Shown in pieces: positions 1 through 7,463 of a stretch of DNA of 23,690 bases. The notes beneath the pieces are model-generated. The model did no database searches and was not told where the DNA came from. It saw nothing but the letters and a program-made list of their open reading frames with translations. This DNA comes from Algisphaera sp039180025 (GTDB lineage Bacteria; Planctomycetota; Phycisphaerae; Phycisphaerales; Phycisphaeraceae). The translations under genes were made by a program, and so were the position numbers. The stretch covers positions 1 through 23,690 of the forward strand of contig JBCDDZ010000044.1 of NCBI GenBank assembly GCA_039180025.1. Reading direction: 5' to 3'. The first letter of the stretch is position 1, and each line of letters starts with the position of its first letter.

Positions 1-58
1 CCCCGCCCGCTACCCCCCCCCAGACCGGCTCCGCCGTGTCCTTCCCGAAAGCATCGTC

Positions 59-238
59 ATGGCCAAGTCTAAAGACGCCGTCGAATACGTCTGGCTCCAG
101 TGCACCGAGTGCAACGACCTGAACTACCGCACCCCGATCAACGTCAAGGGGGGCATGCCCGAAAAAATGAAGGCCGGGCTCAAAAAATACTGCCCCCGCC
201 TCCGCAAGCACACCCTGCACAAAATCAAACGCAAATAA
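59..238 (+). CDS. rpmG: 50S ribosomal protein L33
   Basis: This encodes a 59-residue L33, a small protein of the large ribosomal subunit. The start is ATG at 59, giving MAKSKDAVEYVWLQC; the end is a lysine-rich tail after KKYCPRLRKHTLHK. The signature CxxC (CTEC, residues 15-18) and the later KYCP...HT region identify the family, and the length is normal. The zinc-binding form of L33 normally has two CxxC pairs. Here the second pair is incomplete, with Cys45 kept and Leu at 48, so the protein is intermediate between the C+ and C- forms. It is followed by tRNA-Trp, secE and nusG, an arrangement common in bacteria. No strong Shine-Dalgarno sequence is visible in the 58 bases available upstream. 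Confidence 0.93.
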   Translation: MAKSKDAVEYVWLQCTECNDLNYRTPINVKGGMPEKMKAGLKKYCPRLRKHTLHKIKRK

Positions 239-289
239 TCCCGCCTCGGGGCACTCGGGTGGCCCTCGCTTCCGGGGCCGCCCGAAACA

Positions 290-317
290 GGTTTTGCTCC
301 CCGCCAAGCGCAAAACC
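290..317 (+). other. inverted repeat between rpmG and tRNA-Trp
   Basis: GGTTTTGC (290-297) and GCAAAACC (310-317) form a perfect 8-bp stem around a 12-nt loop, 15 nt before the tRNA. No T-run follows, so it does not look like an intrinsic terminator. It could be an RNA-processing structure that separates the rpmG message from the tRNA; that role is inference. Confidence 0.4.
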
Positions 318-331
318 GCTCACGACGACGA

Positions 332-405
332 ACGGGTGTAGCTCAGTTGGCTAGAGCAGCGGATTCCAAATCCGCAGGTCGTGGGTTCGAGTCCCTCCAC
401 CCGTG
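332..405 (+). tRNA. tRNA-Trp (anticodon CCA)
   Basis: A complete cloverleaf can be drawn. The acceptor stem is ACGGGTG (332-338) with CACCCGT (398-404), followed by discriminator G405. The D arm is GCTC/GAGC. The anticodon stem is GCGGA/TCCGC around loop TTCCAAA, with anticodon CCA at 366-368, which reads UGG (Trp). The T arm is GTGGG/CCCTC around TTCGAGT and contains one T-T mismatch in its second pair. The 3' CCA is not encoded and must be added after transcription. The position just before secE-nusG is the conserved place for tRNA-Trp in many bacteria. Confidence 0.97.
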
Positions 406-483
406 TTCCGACCCAAAACCGCGCAGAGGCGGCACCCGGCCGCCGGACCCCCGCGGCCGCGGCCGGAAAACAGAAACCAGACT

Positions 484-909
484 ATGGCACTACCGATCTA
501 CAAACCCGGACAAGGCTACTGGACCCGCGTCCTCTCGGCCGTAGGCGCGAGCACGCTCATCCTCGCCGGTGCCGCCTGGCTCTACGCCAAGGTCGTCCCC
601 CGCGTCCCCCTGTTCGGCGGCGACAACCAGCTCTACTACCAGGCCGGCGTCGCCCTGTCGATCATCCTCGTCTTCGGCGGGCTCGTCTACTGGCTGCTCA
701 ACAAGCCCCGCATCGTCGACTTCATGATCGCCGTCGAAGCCGAGATGAAGAAGGTCAACTGGCCGAGCAAAAAAGAAATCATCGGCTCCACCTGGGTCGT
801 CATCTGCGGCACCTTCCTCATCGCCGCCCTGCTGTTCGTGATCAACCTCGCGTTCGGTGCCCTGTTTACCTGGCTCAAGATCCTGGCCCCGACCACCACC
901 GGCGGCTGA
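484..909 (+). CDS. secE: preprotein translocase subunit SecE
   Basis: This is the SecE subunit of the SecYEG channel, which clamps SecY in the inner membrane. The protein has 141 residues. The hallmark is the amphipathic segment EMKKVNWPSKKEIIGSTWVV at about 87-106, followed by the conserved last membrane helix (about 107-130). Two further hydrophobic stretches lie at about 18-38 and 54-72, so this is a three-helix SecE, longer than the single-helix minimal form. I chose ATG 484 because an in-frame ATG at 403 lies inside the tRNA. No convincing Shine-Dalgarno sequence precedes it. The gene lies between tRNA-Trp and nusG, the usual order. Confidence 0.95.
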   Translation: MALPIYKPGQGYWTRVLSAVGASTLILAGAAWLYAKVVPRVPLFGGDNQLYYQAGVALSIILVFGGLVYWLLNKPRIVDFMIAVEAEMKKVNWPSKKEIIGSTWVVICGTFLIAALLFVINLAFGALFTWLKILAPTTTGG

Positions 910-1006
910 CCCGCGGCGTCCGCGCTGACCCCCACCCGCCGGAACCCACCCGCTCTCCGCTCGCTCGGCCTCGGCCAACCCCCAACCTCTCCCCGGCAAA
1001 CCCACC

Positions 1007-1687
1007 ATGTCCGAAGAACATCCCGCCCCCCTCGAAGACGCCGCGGCCTCCGCTCCCGTGGACGCCCCCCAGGTCGAAGACCAGATCGACGAAGACGACC
1101 TGCTGGTCCTCCCGGGTATGAACTGGTTCGTCCTCCGCGTCGCGTCCAACAAAGAATCCAGCGTCCGCAAAACGCTGCTCCGCAAGATCAAGATCGAGGG
1201 CTACGACGGCGAAGACGCCGAAAAACCCCACCTGGTCAACCGCATCCTCGTCCCCACCGAAAAAACCAAAACGATGAAGGCCGGCAAGGCCAAGATCGTC
1301 GAAACCAAGCTCTACCCCGGCTACGTCTTCGTCGAGATGATGCTCGAAGACGACGGCCGCATCCCCCAAGACATCTTCTTCCTGATCAAAGAAACCACCG
1401 GCGTGGGGGACTTCATCGGCACCGCCGGCCGGCCTTCACCCATGTCGATCCCCGAGATCGAGAAGATGCTCATGGCCTCCAAGCCCGCCGAAGAGCAGCC
1501 CCAAGTCAAGATGGAGTTCGTCCCCGGCGACGCGATCAAGATCACCTCCGGCGCCTTCGAAAACATGGAAGGCACCGTCGACGAACTCATGCCCGACCAA
1601 GGCAAGGTCAAGGTCATCGTCACCATCTTCGGCCGCGCGACCCCCGTCGAACTCGAATACTGGATGATCGAACGCGTCGAGGAATAG
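1007..1687 (+). CDS. nusG: transcription termination/antitermination factor NusG
   Basis: NusG binds RNA polymerase and links it to Rho or to the ribosome. Of its 226 residues, 1-37 form an acidic, low-complexity leader absent from typical NusG. The NGN domain begins at MNWFVLRVASNKE (38 on) and includes the conserved LYPGYVFVEM (102-111). The KOW domain follows at about 170-226, with the motif FVPGDAIKITSGAFENMEGT. Translation could instead start at Met38 (position 1118), but the whole frame from 1007 is open and the 97-bp gap after secE is free of other ORFs. No clear Shine-Dalgarno sequence is visible. Ribosomal genes rplK-rplA, the usual followers, are absent. Confidence 0.95.
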   Translation: MSEEHPAPLEDAAASAPVDAPQVEDQIDEDDLLVLPGMNWFVLRVASNKESSVRKTLLRKIKIEGYDGEDAEKPHLVNRILVPTEKTKTMKAGKAKIVETKLYPGYVFVEMMLEDDGRIPQDIFFLIKETTGVGDFIGTAGRPSPMSIPEIEKMLMASKPAEEQPQVKMEFVPGDAIKITSGAFENMEGTVDELMPDQGKVKVIVTIFGRATPVELEYWMIERVEE

Positions 1688-1721
1688 TCGGCCGTCCGCC
1701 CCAACAATAACCGGGTTGGCC

Positions 1722-2192
1722 ATGACCCCTCCGCAAATCGTGCAGCAGCTCTGCCGCCGCTTCGACGGCATCGTGCCGAAAGAGCGCTGGGGCGAAACGT
1801 CGCTGTTCTACAACCCCGCGTCGGCCCTGCCCCACGGGGTCTACTTCTGCACCCTCAAAACACAAGACGGCGACCACGACCGGTCGTCGAACTTAAACCG
1901 ACCCGGGGTCTTCCGCCTGGCGCTCGGTATCGGCCCGGACGGCTACACCGAGCGATTCGGCCCCCGGCCTCCGCGCCCCGCGAAAGGCCAAGCCGTGGAC
2001 ACCGGGCACGACTTCACCCGCCTCGATCGCTTGATGCCCCACCCGGTTTACGCCTGGATGGGGTGGGTGCAGATCCTCAGCCCGTCCGAGTCGATGTGGG
2101 ACGAAACGGGGCCGCTCATCACGATGGCTTACGAGCGGGCCGTGGAAAAATTTGTTCACCAACAAAAATCAAAACGGAAACCCCCGCGGTAA
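1722..2192 (+). CDS. DUF6194 family protein
   Basis: This is a soluble protein of 156 residues with no signal peptide or membrane segment. Recognisable family blocks are WGETSLFYNP (23-32), LNRPGVFRLALGIG (58-71) and DFTRLDRLMPHPVYAWMGWVQILSPS (97-122), followed by a C-terminal helix with AYERAVEK. These match my recollection of DUF6194, a family seen mainly in actinobacteria with no assigned biochemical role. ATG 1722 is preferred over a TTG two codons upstream. The gene starts 34 bp after nusG and may be read from the same transcript, although the families are unrelated. I know of no tested function. Confidence 0.75.
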   Translation: MTPPQIVQQLCRRFDGIVPKERWGETSLFYNPASALPHGVYFCTLKTQDGDHDRSSNLNRPGVFRLALGIGPDGYTERFGPRPPRPAKGQAVDTGHDFTRLDRLMPHPVYAWMGWVQILSPSESMWDETGPLITMAYERAVEKFVHQQKSKRKPPR

Positions 2193-2371
2193 TCCGTTCG
2201 CTCGGGCCTTGGCCCCCGCTCTGGCCCCTGCCCCAACCGCCGATAATGACGCTGATTTAGGCCTATCGACGCGATTGCCTTCAGATCGTCGCCCGACCCG
2301 GACGATAAAACAGGGAGATGGCCCGCGTGGGCCGCGCTCCGACTCTGCTTGCTCTCGGTAAAGGGTCAGCC

Positions 2372-2755
2372 ATGTCCAGCATCGGTACCGGCGTCGCCGC
2401 CAGCGTGGCCCAGGTCGCCCAGAACGCCCAGCAGTCGGCCCGCGCGAAAGACAAAGCTCGGGCCGGCCAGGACCGCGTGGCCCGTGACGGCGCGGACCAC
2501 TTCGATCAGCAGCTCCAGTCCACCACCCAGGCTGACGACCCCGACGCCCAGCTCCCCGACCACCAGGCCCCGGGCTACGAACAGCTCTACCTCCACGACC
2601 GCGACGGCCAGCCGCTCGCCCCACCCCGCCCGCTTCCGGGCGACACCCCTCCATCCGCCGGCTTGTCCGAGCCGAACCTCACAGGTTTCGTCACCTACGG
2701 CCCGAGCGCGGCGCCCGCGCACCCGCTCTACCAGCACCTTGATATCAAGGCTTGA
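2372..2755 (+). CDS. hypothetical protein, 127 aa
   Basis: I do not recognise this family. The protein begins MSSIGTGVAASVAQVAQNAQ, an alanine/glutamine-rich helical segment. A charged stretch rich in Arg, Asp and Gln follows (RAKDKARAGQDRVARDGADH). The C-terminal half is rich in Pro and Asp and is probably disordered, ending HPLYQHLDIKA. There is no signal peptide, membrane helix or Cys motif. ATG 2372 is supported by an AGGG sequence 7 nt upstream; an in-frame ATG at 2318 would add 18 unlikely residues. The frame uses C- and G-ending codons like its neighbours, so it looks like a real coding region. It stands alone, 76 bp before rmuC. Confidence 0.6.
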   Translation: MSSIGTGVAASVAQVAQNAQQSARAKDKARAGQDRVARDGADHFDQQLQSTTQADDPDAQLPDHQAPGYEQLYLHDRDGQPLAPPRPLPGDTPPSAGLSEPNLTGFVTYGPSAAPAHPLYQHLDIKA

Positions 2756-2818
2756 CCCGGCCGCGCCGACACCGCGCCGCGGCGCACGGTCTCCGTGCTC
2801 GGCGGGGCGGGCCCGGGT

Positions 2819-2824
2819 TACAAT
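2819..2824 (+). promoter_or_regulatory. putative -10 box for leaderless rmuC
   Basis: TACAAT ends 6 nt before the rmuC ATG at 2831, so transcription would begin at or next to the A of the start codon. No Shine-Dalgarno sequence is present. No good -35 box is visible at 17 bp. Confidence 0.45.
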
Positions 2825-2830
2825 ACGGCG

Positions 2831-4219
2831 ATGCTGATGGAATGGACGCTGGCGGTCGCGGGGGGGTTGTGCGTCGTGCTGGCGTGCGGGTGCGTTTGGC
2901 TCGCCCGCGCCCGGCGCGCGTTAGGGCGTGAGCTTGCGCGGGCCCGGGCCGACCACGCCGCGGTCGCCGCGGCGCAGCAGCAGTCGGCCACAGAGTTGGC
3001 GGTGGCCGAGCGTCGCCTGCAGGACGCCGCGGCCGACCGGGCCGAGGCCGACAAACTCCGCGACGAAAACACCGACCTGCTCAAACGGTCCGAGCGCCTC
3101 GCCGCCGACCGCGACGCGCTGGCGGACCTGCACAAGAAGCTCGACGACTCGCTCGCCGGGCTGGCGACCCGCTCGCTCACCGAGTCCAACAAGCAGTTTT
3201 TGGAGCTGGCCAAGAAGACGTTCGAGAGCGAAAAGAAGGACGCCGACGCCTCGCTCAAGCAGCGCCAGGTGGCGATCGAGACCCTGGTCAAACCGATCCA
3301 GGACAAGCTCGAAAAAACCACGCTCGCCATCGGCGAGATCGAGAAGTCCCGCAAGGAAGCCTACGGCGGCCTGCGCCAGCAGCTCGTCGCCATGGTCAGC
3401 GATCAGAAACAGCTCCGCGACGAAACCGCCAACCTCGTCAAAGCGCTGCGCCGCCCCGAGGTCCGCGGGCAGTGGGGCGAGATGCAGCTCCGCCGTGTCG
3501 CCGAGCTGGCCGGGATGGCCGCCCACTGCGACTTCACCGAGCAGACCTCTGTCGCATCTTCCGGGGGCGGCGCGCTGCGTCCCGATATGGTGGTCGATCT
3601 TCCGGGGGGGCGGCAGATCGTGGTCGACGCCAAGACCCCCATCACCGCCTACATCGACGCCGCCGAGGCCACCGACGCCACCGACCGCGACACAAACCTG
3701 GGCCGGCACGTCAAGCACATCGAGGACAAGGTCGCCGAGCTGTCGAGCAAGCGCTACCAGGACCACTTCGCCACCGCCGACTTCGTCGTGCTCTTCATCC
3801 CCGGCGAGGCGTTCCTCTACGCCGCGGCGTCCCGCAAGCCCGAGCTGATCGAAAGCGCGATGAACCGCAACGTCGTGATCGCCACCCCCACCACCCTCAT
3901 CTCGCTGCTCAAGGTCGTCGCGATGGGCTGGCGGGAAGAGCAGCTCGCGGACAACGCCAAGAAGATCAAAGACCTGGGCCAGGAGCTGCACAAACGCGTC
4001 GGCACGCTGACCCAGCACCTCGACAACCTCGGCAAGGCCGTCGGCAAAACCGTCGAACACTACAACAAGTTCGTCGGCAGCTACGAGTCCCAGGTCATGG
4101 TCCAGACCCGCAAGTTCCAGGAACTCGGGGCCGACTCCCCCAAAGAACTCCCTGCCGAGGGCGAGCTTTCTCAGGTCGAGGCCGCCCCGCGGGAGCTGCG
4201 GGTGGCTCAGGACACCTGA
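2831..4219 (+). CDS. rmuC: RmuC family DNA recombination protein
   Basis: RmuC proteins limit inversions and rearrangements at short inverted repeats; they carry a PD-(D/E)XK-like nuclease core, though the exact activity is poorly known. The protein has 462 residues. It has an N-terminal membrane anchor (about 4-26, ending in WLARARR), then a long coiled coil to about residue 130. The conserved core starts near RGQWGEMQLRRVAELAGM (about 211) and includes LRPDMVVDLPGG and VVDAKTPITAYIDA (about 264-277), where the Asp and Lys are the expected catalytic residues. FIPGEAFLYAA and the final helical region ATPTTLISLLKVVAMGWREE are typical of the family. The length is normal. The ATG at 2831 follows a TACAAT box by 6 nt, suggesting a leaderless message. 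Confidence 0.93.
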   Translation: MLMEWTLAVAGGLCVVLACGCVWLARARRALGRELARARADHAAVAAAQQQSATELAVAERRLQDAAADRAEADKLRDENTDLLKRSERLAADRDALADLHKKLDDSLAGLATRSLTESNKQFLELAKKTFESEKKDADASLKQRQVAIETLVKPIQDKLEKTTLAIGEIEKSRKEAYGGLRQQLVAMVSDQKQLRDETANLVKALRRPEVRGQWGEMQLRRVAELAGMAAHCDFTEQTSVASSGGGALRPDMVVDLPGGRQIVVDAKTPITAYIDAAEATDATDRDTNLGRHVKHIEDKVAELSSKRYQDHFATADFVVLFIPGEAFLYAAASRKPELIESAMNRNVVIATPTTLISLLKVVAMGWREEQLADNAKKIKDLGQELHKRVGTLTQHLDNLGKAVGKTVEHYNKFVGSYESQVMVQTRKFQELGADSPKELPAEGELSQVEAAPRELRVAQDT

Positions 4220-4285
4220 TCTCTTATCGCGCGGCCGAGATGCCTTCCCAGGCGTCGCGGTACGTCTCCGCCGACCGGCGGTGTT

Positions 4286-4570
4286 TCAGAGCAGCTTGGG
4301 CAACTCCGCGTCGACCGCGGGGAAGTAGCGGCGGATGACCGAGCAGTCGAACTTTTGCAGGATCGCGTCGGCGGGCTCGTGCTGGAGCAGGAACTTGAAG
4401 GCCGCTTCGACCACCCGCGACGGCGGGACGCGGCCGCGGCACCAGAGGTCGTAGTCCTGGAAACTCAGGCTCACCCGGTGGCGGTGGGCGCGGCCCGCGT
4501 CGAACACCGTCACGTCGTAGGCCCACGACGCGGTGGCTTCGGTCTCGGTTCCGACTTCGATCTCGGGCAT
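4286..4570 (-). CDS. conserved hypothetical protein, 94 aa
   Basis: This small protein starts MPEIEVGTETEATASWAYDV. Its N-terminal half looks like a beta-sheet with the pattern YDVTVFDAGRAHRHRVSLSF. A helical part follows (PPSRVVEAAFKFLLQHEPAD), ending in ILQKFDCSVIRRYFPAVDAEL. I recall similar small proteins annotated only as hypothetical in many bacteria; no function is known to me. It is convergent with rmuC (66 bp between stops) and diverges from the gene at 4591 with only 20 bp between start codons. It has no Shine-Dalgarno sequence; TATCGT lies 7 nt upstream of the ATG, so the transcript is probably leaderless. Confidence 0.75.
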   Translation of the reverse strand: MPEIEVGTETEATASWAYDVTVFDAGRAHRHRVSLSFQDYDLWCRGRVPPSRVVEAAFKFLLQHEPADAILQKFDCSVIRRYFPAVDAELPKLL

Positions 4571-4576
4571 CTCGGC

Positions 4577-4583
4577 TACGATA
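4577..4583. promoter_or_regulatory. putative symmetric bidirectional -10 element
   Basis: TACGATA reads TACGAT on the + strand and TATCGT on the - strand, so one 7-bp element fits the TANNNT -10 pattern in both directions. The + box ends 8 nt before ATG 4591 and the - box ends 7 nt before ATG 4570. Both predicted transcripts would begin within about 2 nt of their start codons. Confidence 0.5.
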
Positions 4584-4590
4584 CCCGTTG

Positions 4591-4833
4591 ATGGCAGCCC
4601 CCGTGGAGATCACGCCCGCCGACTTCGAGGCCGAAGACCCGGGGCTCGCGCTACGCCGGCACACGGACCGCTGTTTTTTTACGGTCGAAGAGGTGGTCCC
4701 GGGGCCGGAGCGGACCGGCCGGCCGAGCGTGCGGGGCTACGTGGTGGACGGGCACCTGATCGACCCGGACGACGTCGCGGAGTTGCGGCGGACCGGGGCC
4801 GGCGGCGGGGCCCTGCCGAGTTGCACGGCCTGA
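4591..4833 (+). CDS. hypothetical protein, 80 aa
   Basis: This small acidic protein starts MAAPVEITPADFEAEDPG and contains RHTDRCFFTVEEVVPG and VRGYVVDGHLIDPDDVAELR. I do not recognise the family. It has two Cys, no signal peptide and no membrane segment. The Gly-rich tail (TGAGGGALPSCTA) is probably flexible. The start is ATG 4591 rather than the TTG at 4588. The message is probably leaderless, from the shared -10 element at 4577-4583. The stop lies 13 bp before the FtsX-type permease start, so the two are likely co-transcribed. The + strand reading looks protein-like, but its short length keeps confidence moderate. Confidence 0.6.
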   Translation: MAAPVEITPADFEAEDPGLALRRHTDRCFFTVEEVVPGPERTGRPSVRGYVVDGHLIDPDDVAELRRTGAGGGALPSCTA

Positions 4834-4846
4834 GGGTGTCCCGCGG

Positions 4847-6139
4847 ATGAACTTTCTACTGGCAACGCTGCGGCTGGGCTTGGCCAACTTGTGGGTCCAC
4901 AAGCTGCGTTCGCTGCTGACCGCGCTGGGGATCATCATCGGGGTCGGGGCGGTGGTGGCGATCGCGGCCTACGGCGAGGGGACCAAACGCGCCGCGGTGC
5001 AGGACATCCTCCGGCTGGGGGCGAACAACATCATCATCCGTTCGGTCAAACCGGCCACTTCGAACGTGGCCGGCGAGAACCAGGCCACCCGGTTGAGCGC
5101 CTACGGCTTGACCCGGCGGGACGTGCGGCGAATCGAGAAAACCATCGCCCCCGTACAGCGGCTGGTGCCCCTCAAACGGGTCGGCGACCGGGTCCAGCGG
5201 ACCAACCGCCGCGTGCCGGGCGCGGTGTTCGGCACGACCCCGGAGCTGCGCGAGGCCGCGTCGCTGGTCGTCGCCCGGGGGCGGTACCTCACCGACGCGG
5301 ACGACGCGAGCACGCGCAACTTCGCGGTGATCGGCGCGGAGGTCGCGGAGAACCTGTTCCCGCTGATGGACCCTTTGGGTGAGAGTTTTCTGATCGACCA
5401 GCAGCGGTTCGTGGTCGTCGGGATCCTGCGGCGGGTCGGGCTCGCGGGCGGCGCGGGGACGGCGCTGGTGGGGCGGGACCTGAATTACGACATCCACATC
5501 CCGCTGCGGACCGCGAACACGCGCTTCGGCGATATCCGCCAGTCCCGAGGCCAGGGGAGCACCGAGCGGACCAAGATCGAGATCTCCGAGGTGATCGTTC
5601 AGGTCCCCGACCAGTCGATGGTCCGGCCGGTGGCGGAGAAGCTCGACCGGCTGATCGGGACCGAGCACAGCAAGACCCAGGACGTCTCGCTCACGGTGCC
5701 CCTGGAGCTGATCGAGCAGGCCGAACGCGTGCAGTTCCGGTCGAACGTGCTGATGATCGTGATCGGCGGGCTGAGCCTGTTCGTCGGCGGGGTGGGGATC
5801 ATGAACATCATGCTGGCGTCGGTAACCGAGCGGACCCGGGAGATCGGGATCCGCCGGGCGCTGGGCGCGACCCGCCGACACATCGTCGCGCAGTTCCTGG
5901 TCGAGACGACCACCTTGTCCTGCGCCGGGGGGCTGATCGGCGTGGCCTCGGGGCTGGGGGTCTCGCTGGCGTTGGCGTGGTATGCGCAGCGGTTCGGCGG
6001 GCTCGAGCCGCCGGTGGTCATGGCCCTGCCGGTGACGGTCGCGTTCGGGTTCGCGGTGCTGGTGGGCGTCGTGTTCGGGCTCTACCCCGCGGTGCGGGCT
6101 TCGCAGCAGGACCCGATCGTGGCGCTGCGGCACGATTAG
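4847..6139 (+). CDS. ABC transporter permease, FtsX/MacB type
   Basis: This is a 430-residue membrane protein of the MacB/FtsX class (mechanotransmission permeases that act with a MacB- or LolD-like ATPase). The first membrane helix lies in LTALGIIIGVGAVVAIAAYG (about 25-44). A large periplasmic domain follows (about 50-290). Three more helices lie near residues 299-325, 348-378 and 389-415. The FtsX block GGVGIMNIMLASVTERTREI and IGIRRALGATRRHI is fully recognisable, and the C-terminus YPAVRASQQDPIVALRHD is typical. No ATPase gene is adjacent, so the partner must be encoded elsewhere. It probably shares a transcript with the small gene ending 13 bp upstream. The coding strand favours G-ending codons, unlike the C-ending style of rpmG to rmuC. 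Confidence 0.92.
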   Translation: MNFLLATLRLGLANLWVHKLRSLLTALGIIIGVGAVVAIAAYGEGTKRAAVQDILRLGANNIIIRSVKPATSNVAGENQATRLSAYGLTRRDVRRIEKTIAPVQRLVPLKRVGDRVQRTNRRVPGAVFGTTPELREAASLVVARGRYLTDADDASTRNFAVIGAEVAENLFPLMDPLGESFLIDQQRFVVVGILRRVGLAGGAGTALVGRDLNYDIHIPLRTANTRFGDIRQSRGQGSTERTKIEISEVIVQVPDQSMVRPVAEKLDRLIGTEHSKTQDVSLTVPLELIEQAERVQFRSNVLMIVIGGLSLFVGGVGIMNIMLASVTERTREIGIRRALGATRRHIVAQFLVETTTLSCAGGLIGVASGLGVSLALAWYAQRFGGLEPPVVMALPVTVAFGFAVLVGVVFGLYPAVRASQQDPIVALRHD

Positions 6140-6280
6140 CGCACACCCATTCCGCCCACAGCTTCTTCACGAACGGAACCTCAACGGTGATCGAAGATCA
6201 TCGGTGAGCTTGGCTGCGGCAAACGCTACCCCCGGAGTTGTGATGCGTTAACGGCCGACGCCGTGAAGAACTGAAGCGTC

Positions 6281-6315
6281 AAAAAACGCACCCGCGGCGC
6301 GGGGCCGGGGTGCGT
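6281..6315 (-). terminator. intrinsic terminator of mdh
   Basis: On the - strand ACGCACCC and GGGTGCGT (6308-6315 and 6286-6293 in + coordinates) form an 8-bp stem with a GC-rich interior that can pair further. It is followed directly by a run of T (A run at 6281-6286 on the + strand). It lies 38 bp after the mdh stop codon. Confidence 0.88.
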
Positions 6316-6353
6316 GGTGTGGGGATCGGAGAGGCATCAAGTGTCGACGCGGG

Positions 6354-7337
6354 TCAGCCCAGCAGGTCGGCGACGGTCTCGCGTTCGCTGACCAGTTCGT
6401 CGTTGGTCGCGGCGATTTTGGACGTGGCGAACTCGTCGAGTTCGAGGCCTTCGACGACTTCGTATTCGCCCGGCGCGGTGGTTTTCACCGGGAGCCCGGC
6501 CCAGACGTCGGGGTGGAAGCCGTAGTGCCCTTCGGATTTCACGGCCACGGAGTGGACCGTGCCGGGCGTGGTGAGATCGCGGACGTGGTCGATCAGCGCG
6601 TTGCCGGCGGACGCGGCGGAGGAGAGGCCGCGGGCGGCGATGATGGCGGCGCCGCGTTTCCCGACGGTGCTGCAGAACTCGCCCTGGAGGTAGTCGTCGT
6701 CGCCGATGGCTTGGGGGGCGGGCTTGCCCTGGATGGTGGCGAGGCCGAAGGCAGGGAACATGGTGGGGCTGTGGTTGCCGAAGATGTAGATGTTTTCCAC
6801 GTCGGTGGTGGGGACGCCGGCCTTGTTGGCGAGTTGGGCCTGCGCGCGGTTCTGGTCGAGGCGGACCATGGCGGACCAGCGGTCGGCGGTGATGCGTCGG
6901 CAGTGCGATGCGCCGATCATGCAGTTGGTGTTTGCGGGGTTGCCGACGACGGCCACGCGGGCGTCGTCCGCGGCGTGCTGGTCGATGGCCTGGCCCTGGC
7001 CGATGAAGATCTTGCCGTTGTCTTTAAGCAGGTCCGCCCGCTCCATCCCGGGGCCGCGGGGCTTGGAACCCACCAGGAGGCACCACTGCGCGTCTTTGAA
7101 GCCGACGTTCGGGTCGTCGGCCAGCACCATGTCCTGGAGCAGCGGGAACGCGCAGTCGTCGAGTTCCATGGCGACGCCTTCGAGGGCTTTCATGGCCTTC
7201 TCGACGGGGATCTCGAGTAGTTGGAGGACGACCGGCTGGTCCTTGCCGAACATCTCGCCCGCGGCGATGCGGAAAAGCAGGCTGTAACAGATTTGGCCGG
7301 CGGCTCCGGTGACGGCAACGCGGATCGGGGGGGTCAT
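6354..7337 (-). CDS. mdh: malate dehydrogenase (NAD-dependent)
   Basis: This enzyme interconverts malate and oxaloacetate with NAD in the TCA cycle. It has 327 residues, normal for the cytosolic-type MDH group. Visible sites are the Rossmann loop VTGAAGQIC (9-17), the substrate arginines in KPRGPGMER (R94, R100), VVGNPANTN (130-138), MVRLDQNRA (Asp161, Arg164) and the catalytic His189 in IFGNHSPT. The C-terminal SSAASAGNALIDHVRD is also characteristic. The third residue of the usual GxxGxxG loop is Cys17 instead of Gly, a departure worth checking. ATG at 7337 is chosen because GAGGAAAA lies 6 nt upstream and the conserved N-terminus starts there; an open frame extends to 7469. A TATACT box at 7390-7395 fits a promoter, and a strong terminator follows. 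Confidence 0.95.
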   Translation of the reverse strand: MTPPIRVAVTGAAGQICYSLLFRIAAGEMFGKDQPVVLQLLEIPVEKAMKALEGVAMELDDCAFPLLQDMVLADDPNVGFKDAQWCLLVGSKPRGPGMERADLLKDNGKIFIGQGQAIDQHAADDARVAVVGNPANTNCMIGASHCRRITADRWSAMVRLDQNRAQAQLANKAGVPTTDVENIYIFGNHSPTMFPAFGLATIQGKPAPQAIGDDDYLQGEFCSTVGKRGAAIIAARGLSSAASAGNALIDHVRDLTTPGTVHSVAVKSEGHYGFHPDVWAGLPVKTTAPGEYEVVEGLELDEFATSKIAATNDELVSERETVADLLG

Positions 7338-7389
7338 AACGGTTTTCCTCGGGCAAGGGGGCAGACAGAAACAAAGCGACACCGCGCCG

Positions 7390-7395
7390 AGTATA
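7390..7395 (-). promoter_or_regulatory. putative mdh -10 box
   Basis: TATACT on the - strand, matching the TATAAT consensus at five of six positions, lies 52 bases upstream of the mdh ATG. Transcription from it would leave a leader of roughly 45 nt carrying the GAGGAAAA ribosome-binding site. The -35 region is not convincing. Confidence 0.45.
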
Positions 7396-7463
7396 GAAGT
7401 TTTGTCCCCCGGGTGGGGTCGGACCCGGAGAAACAAAACGCACCAAAACCGTGTGATTTTATA

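Noticed and set aside
403..483. N-terminal extension of SecE from ATG 403
   Set aside because: It starts inside the tRNA-Trp gene and adds Arg/Pro-rich residues absent from SecE; ATG 484 fits.
2921..4060. A 379-codon open frame on the - strand
   Set aside because: Antisense to rmuC, with no recognisable motif.
4856..6133. A 425-codon open frame on the - strand
   Set aside because: Exactly antisense to the FtsX-type permease, whose membrane helices and motifs are clear.
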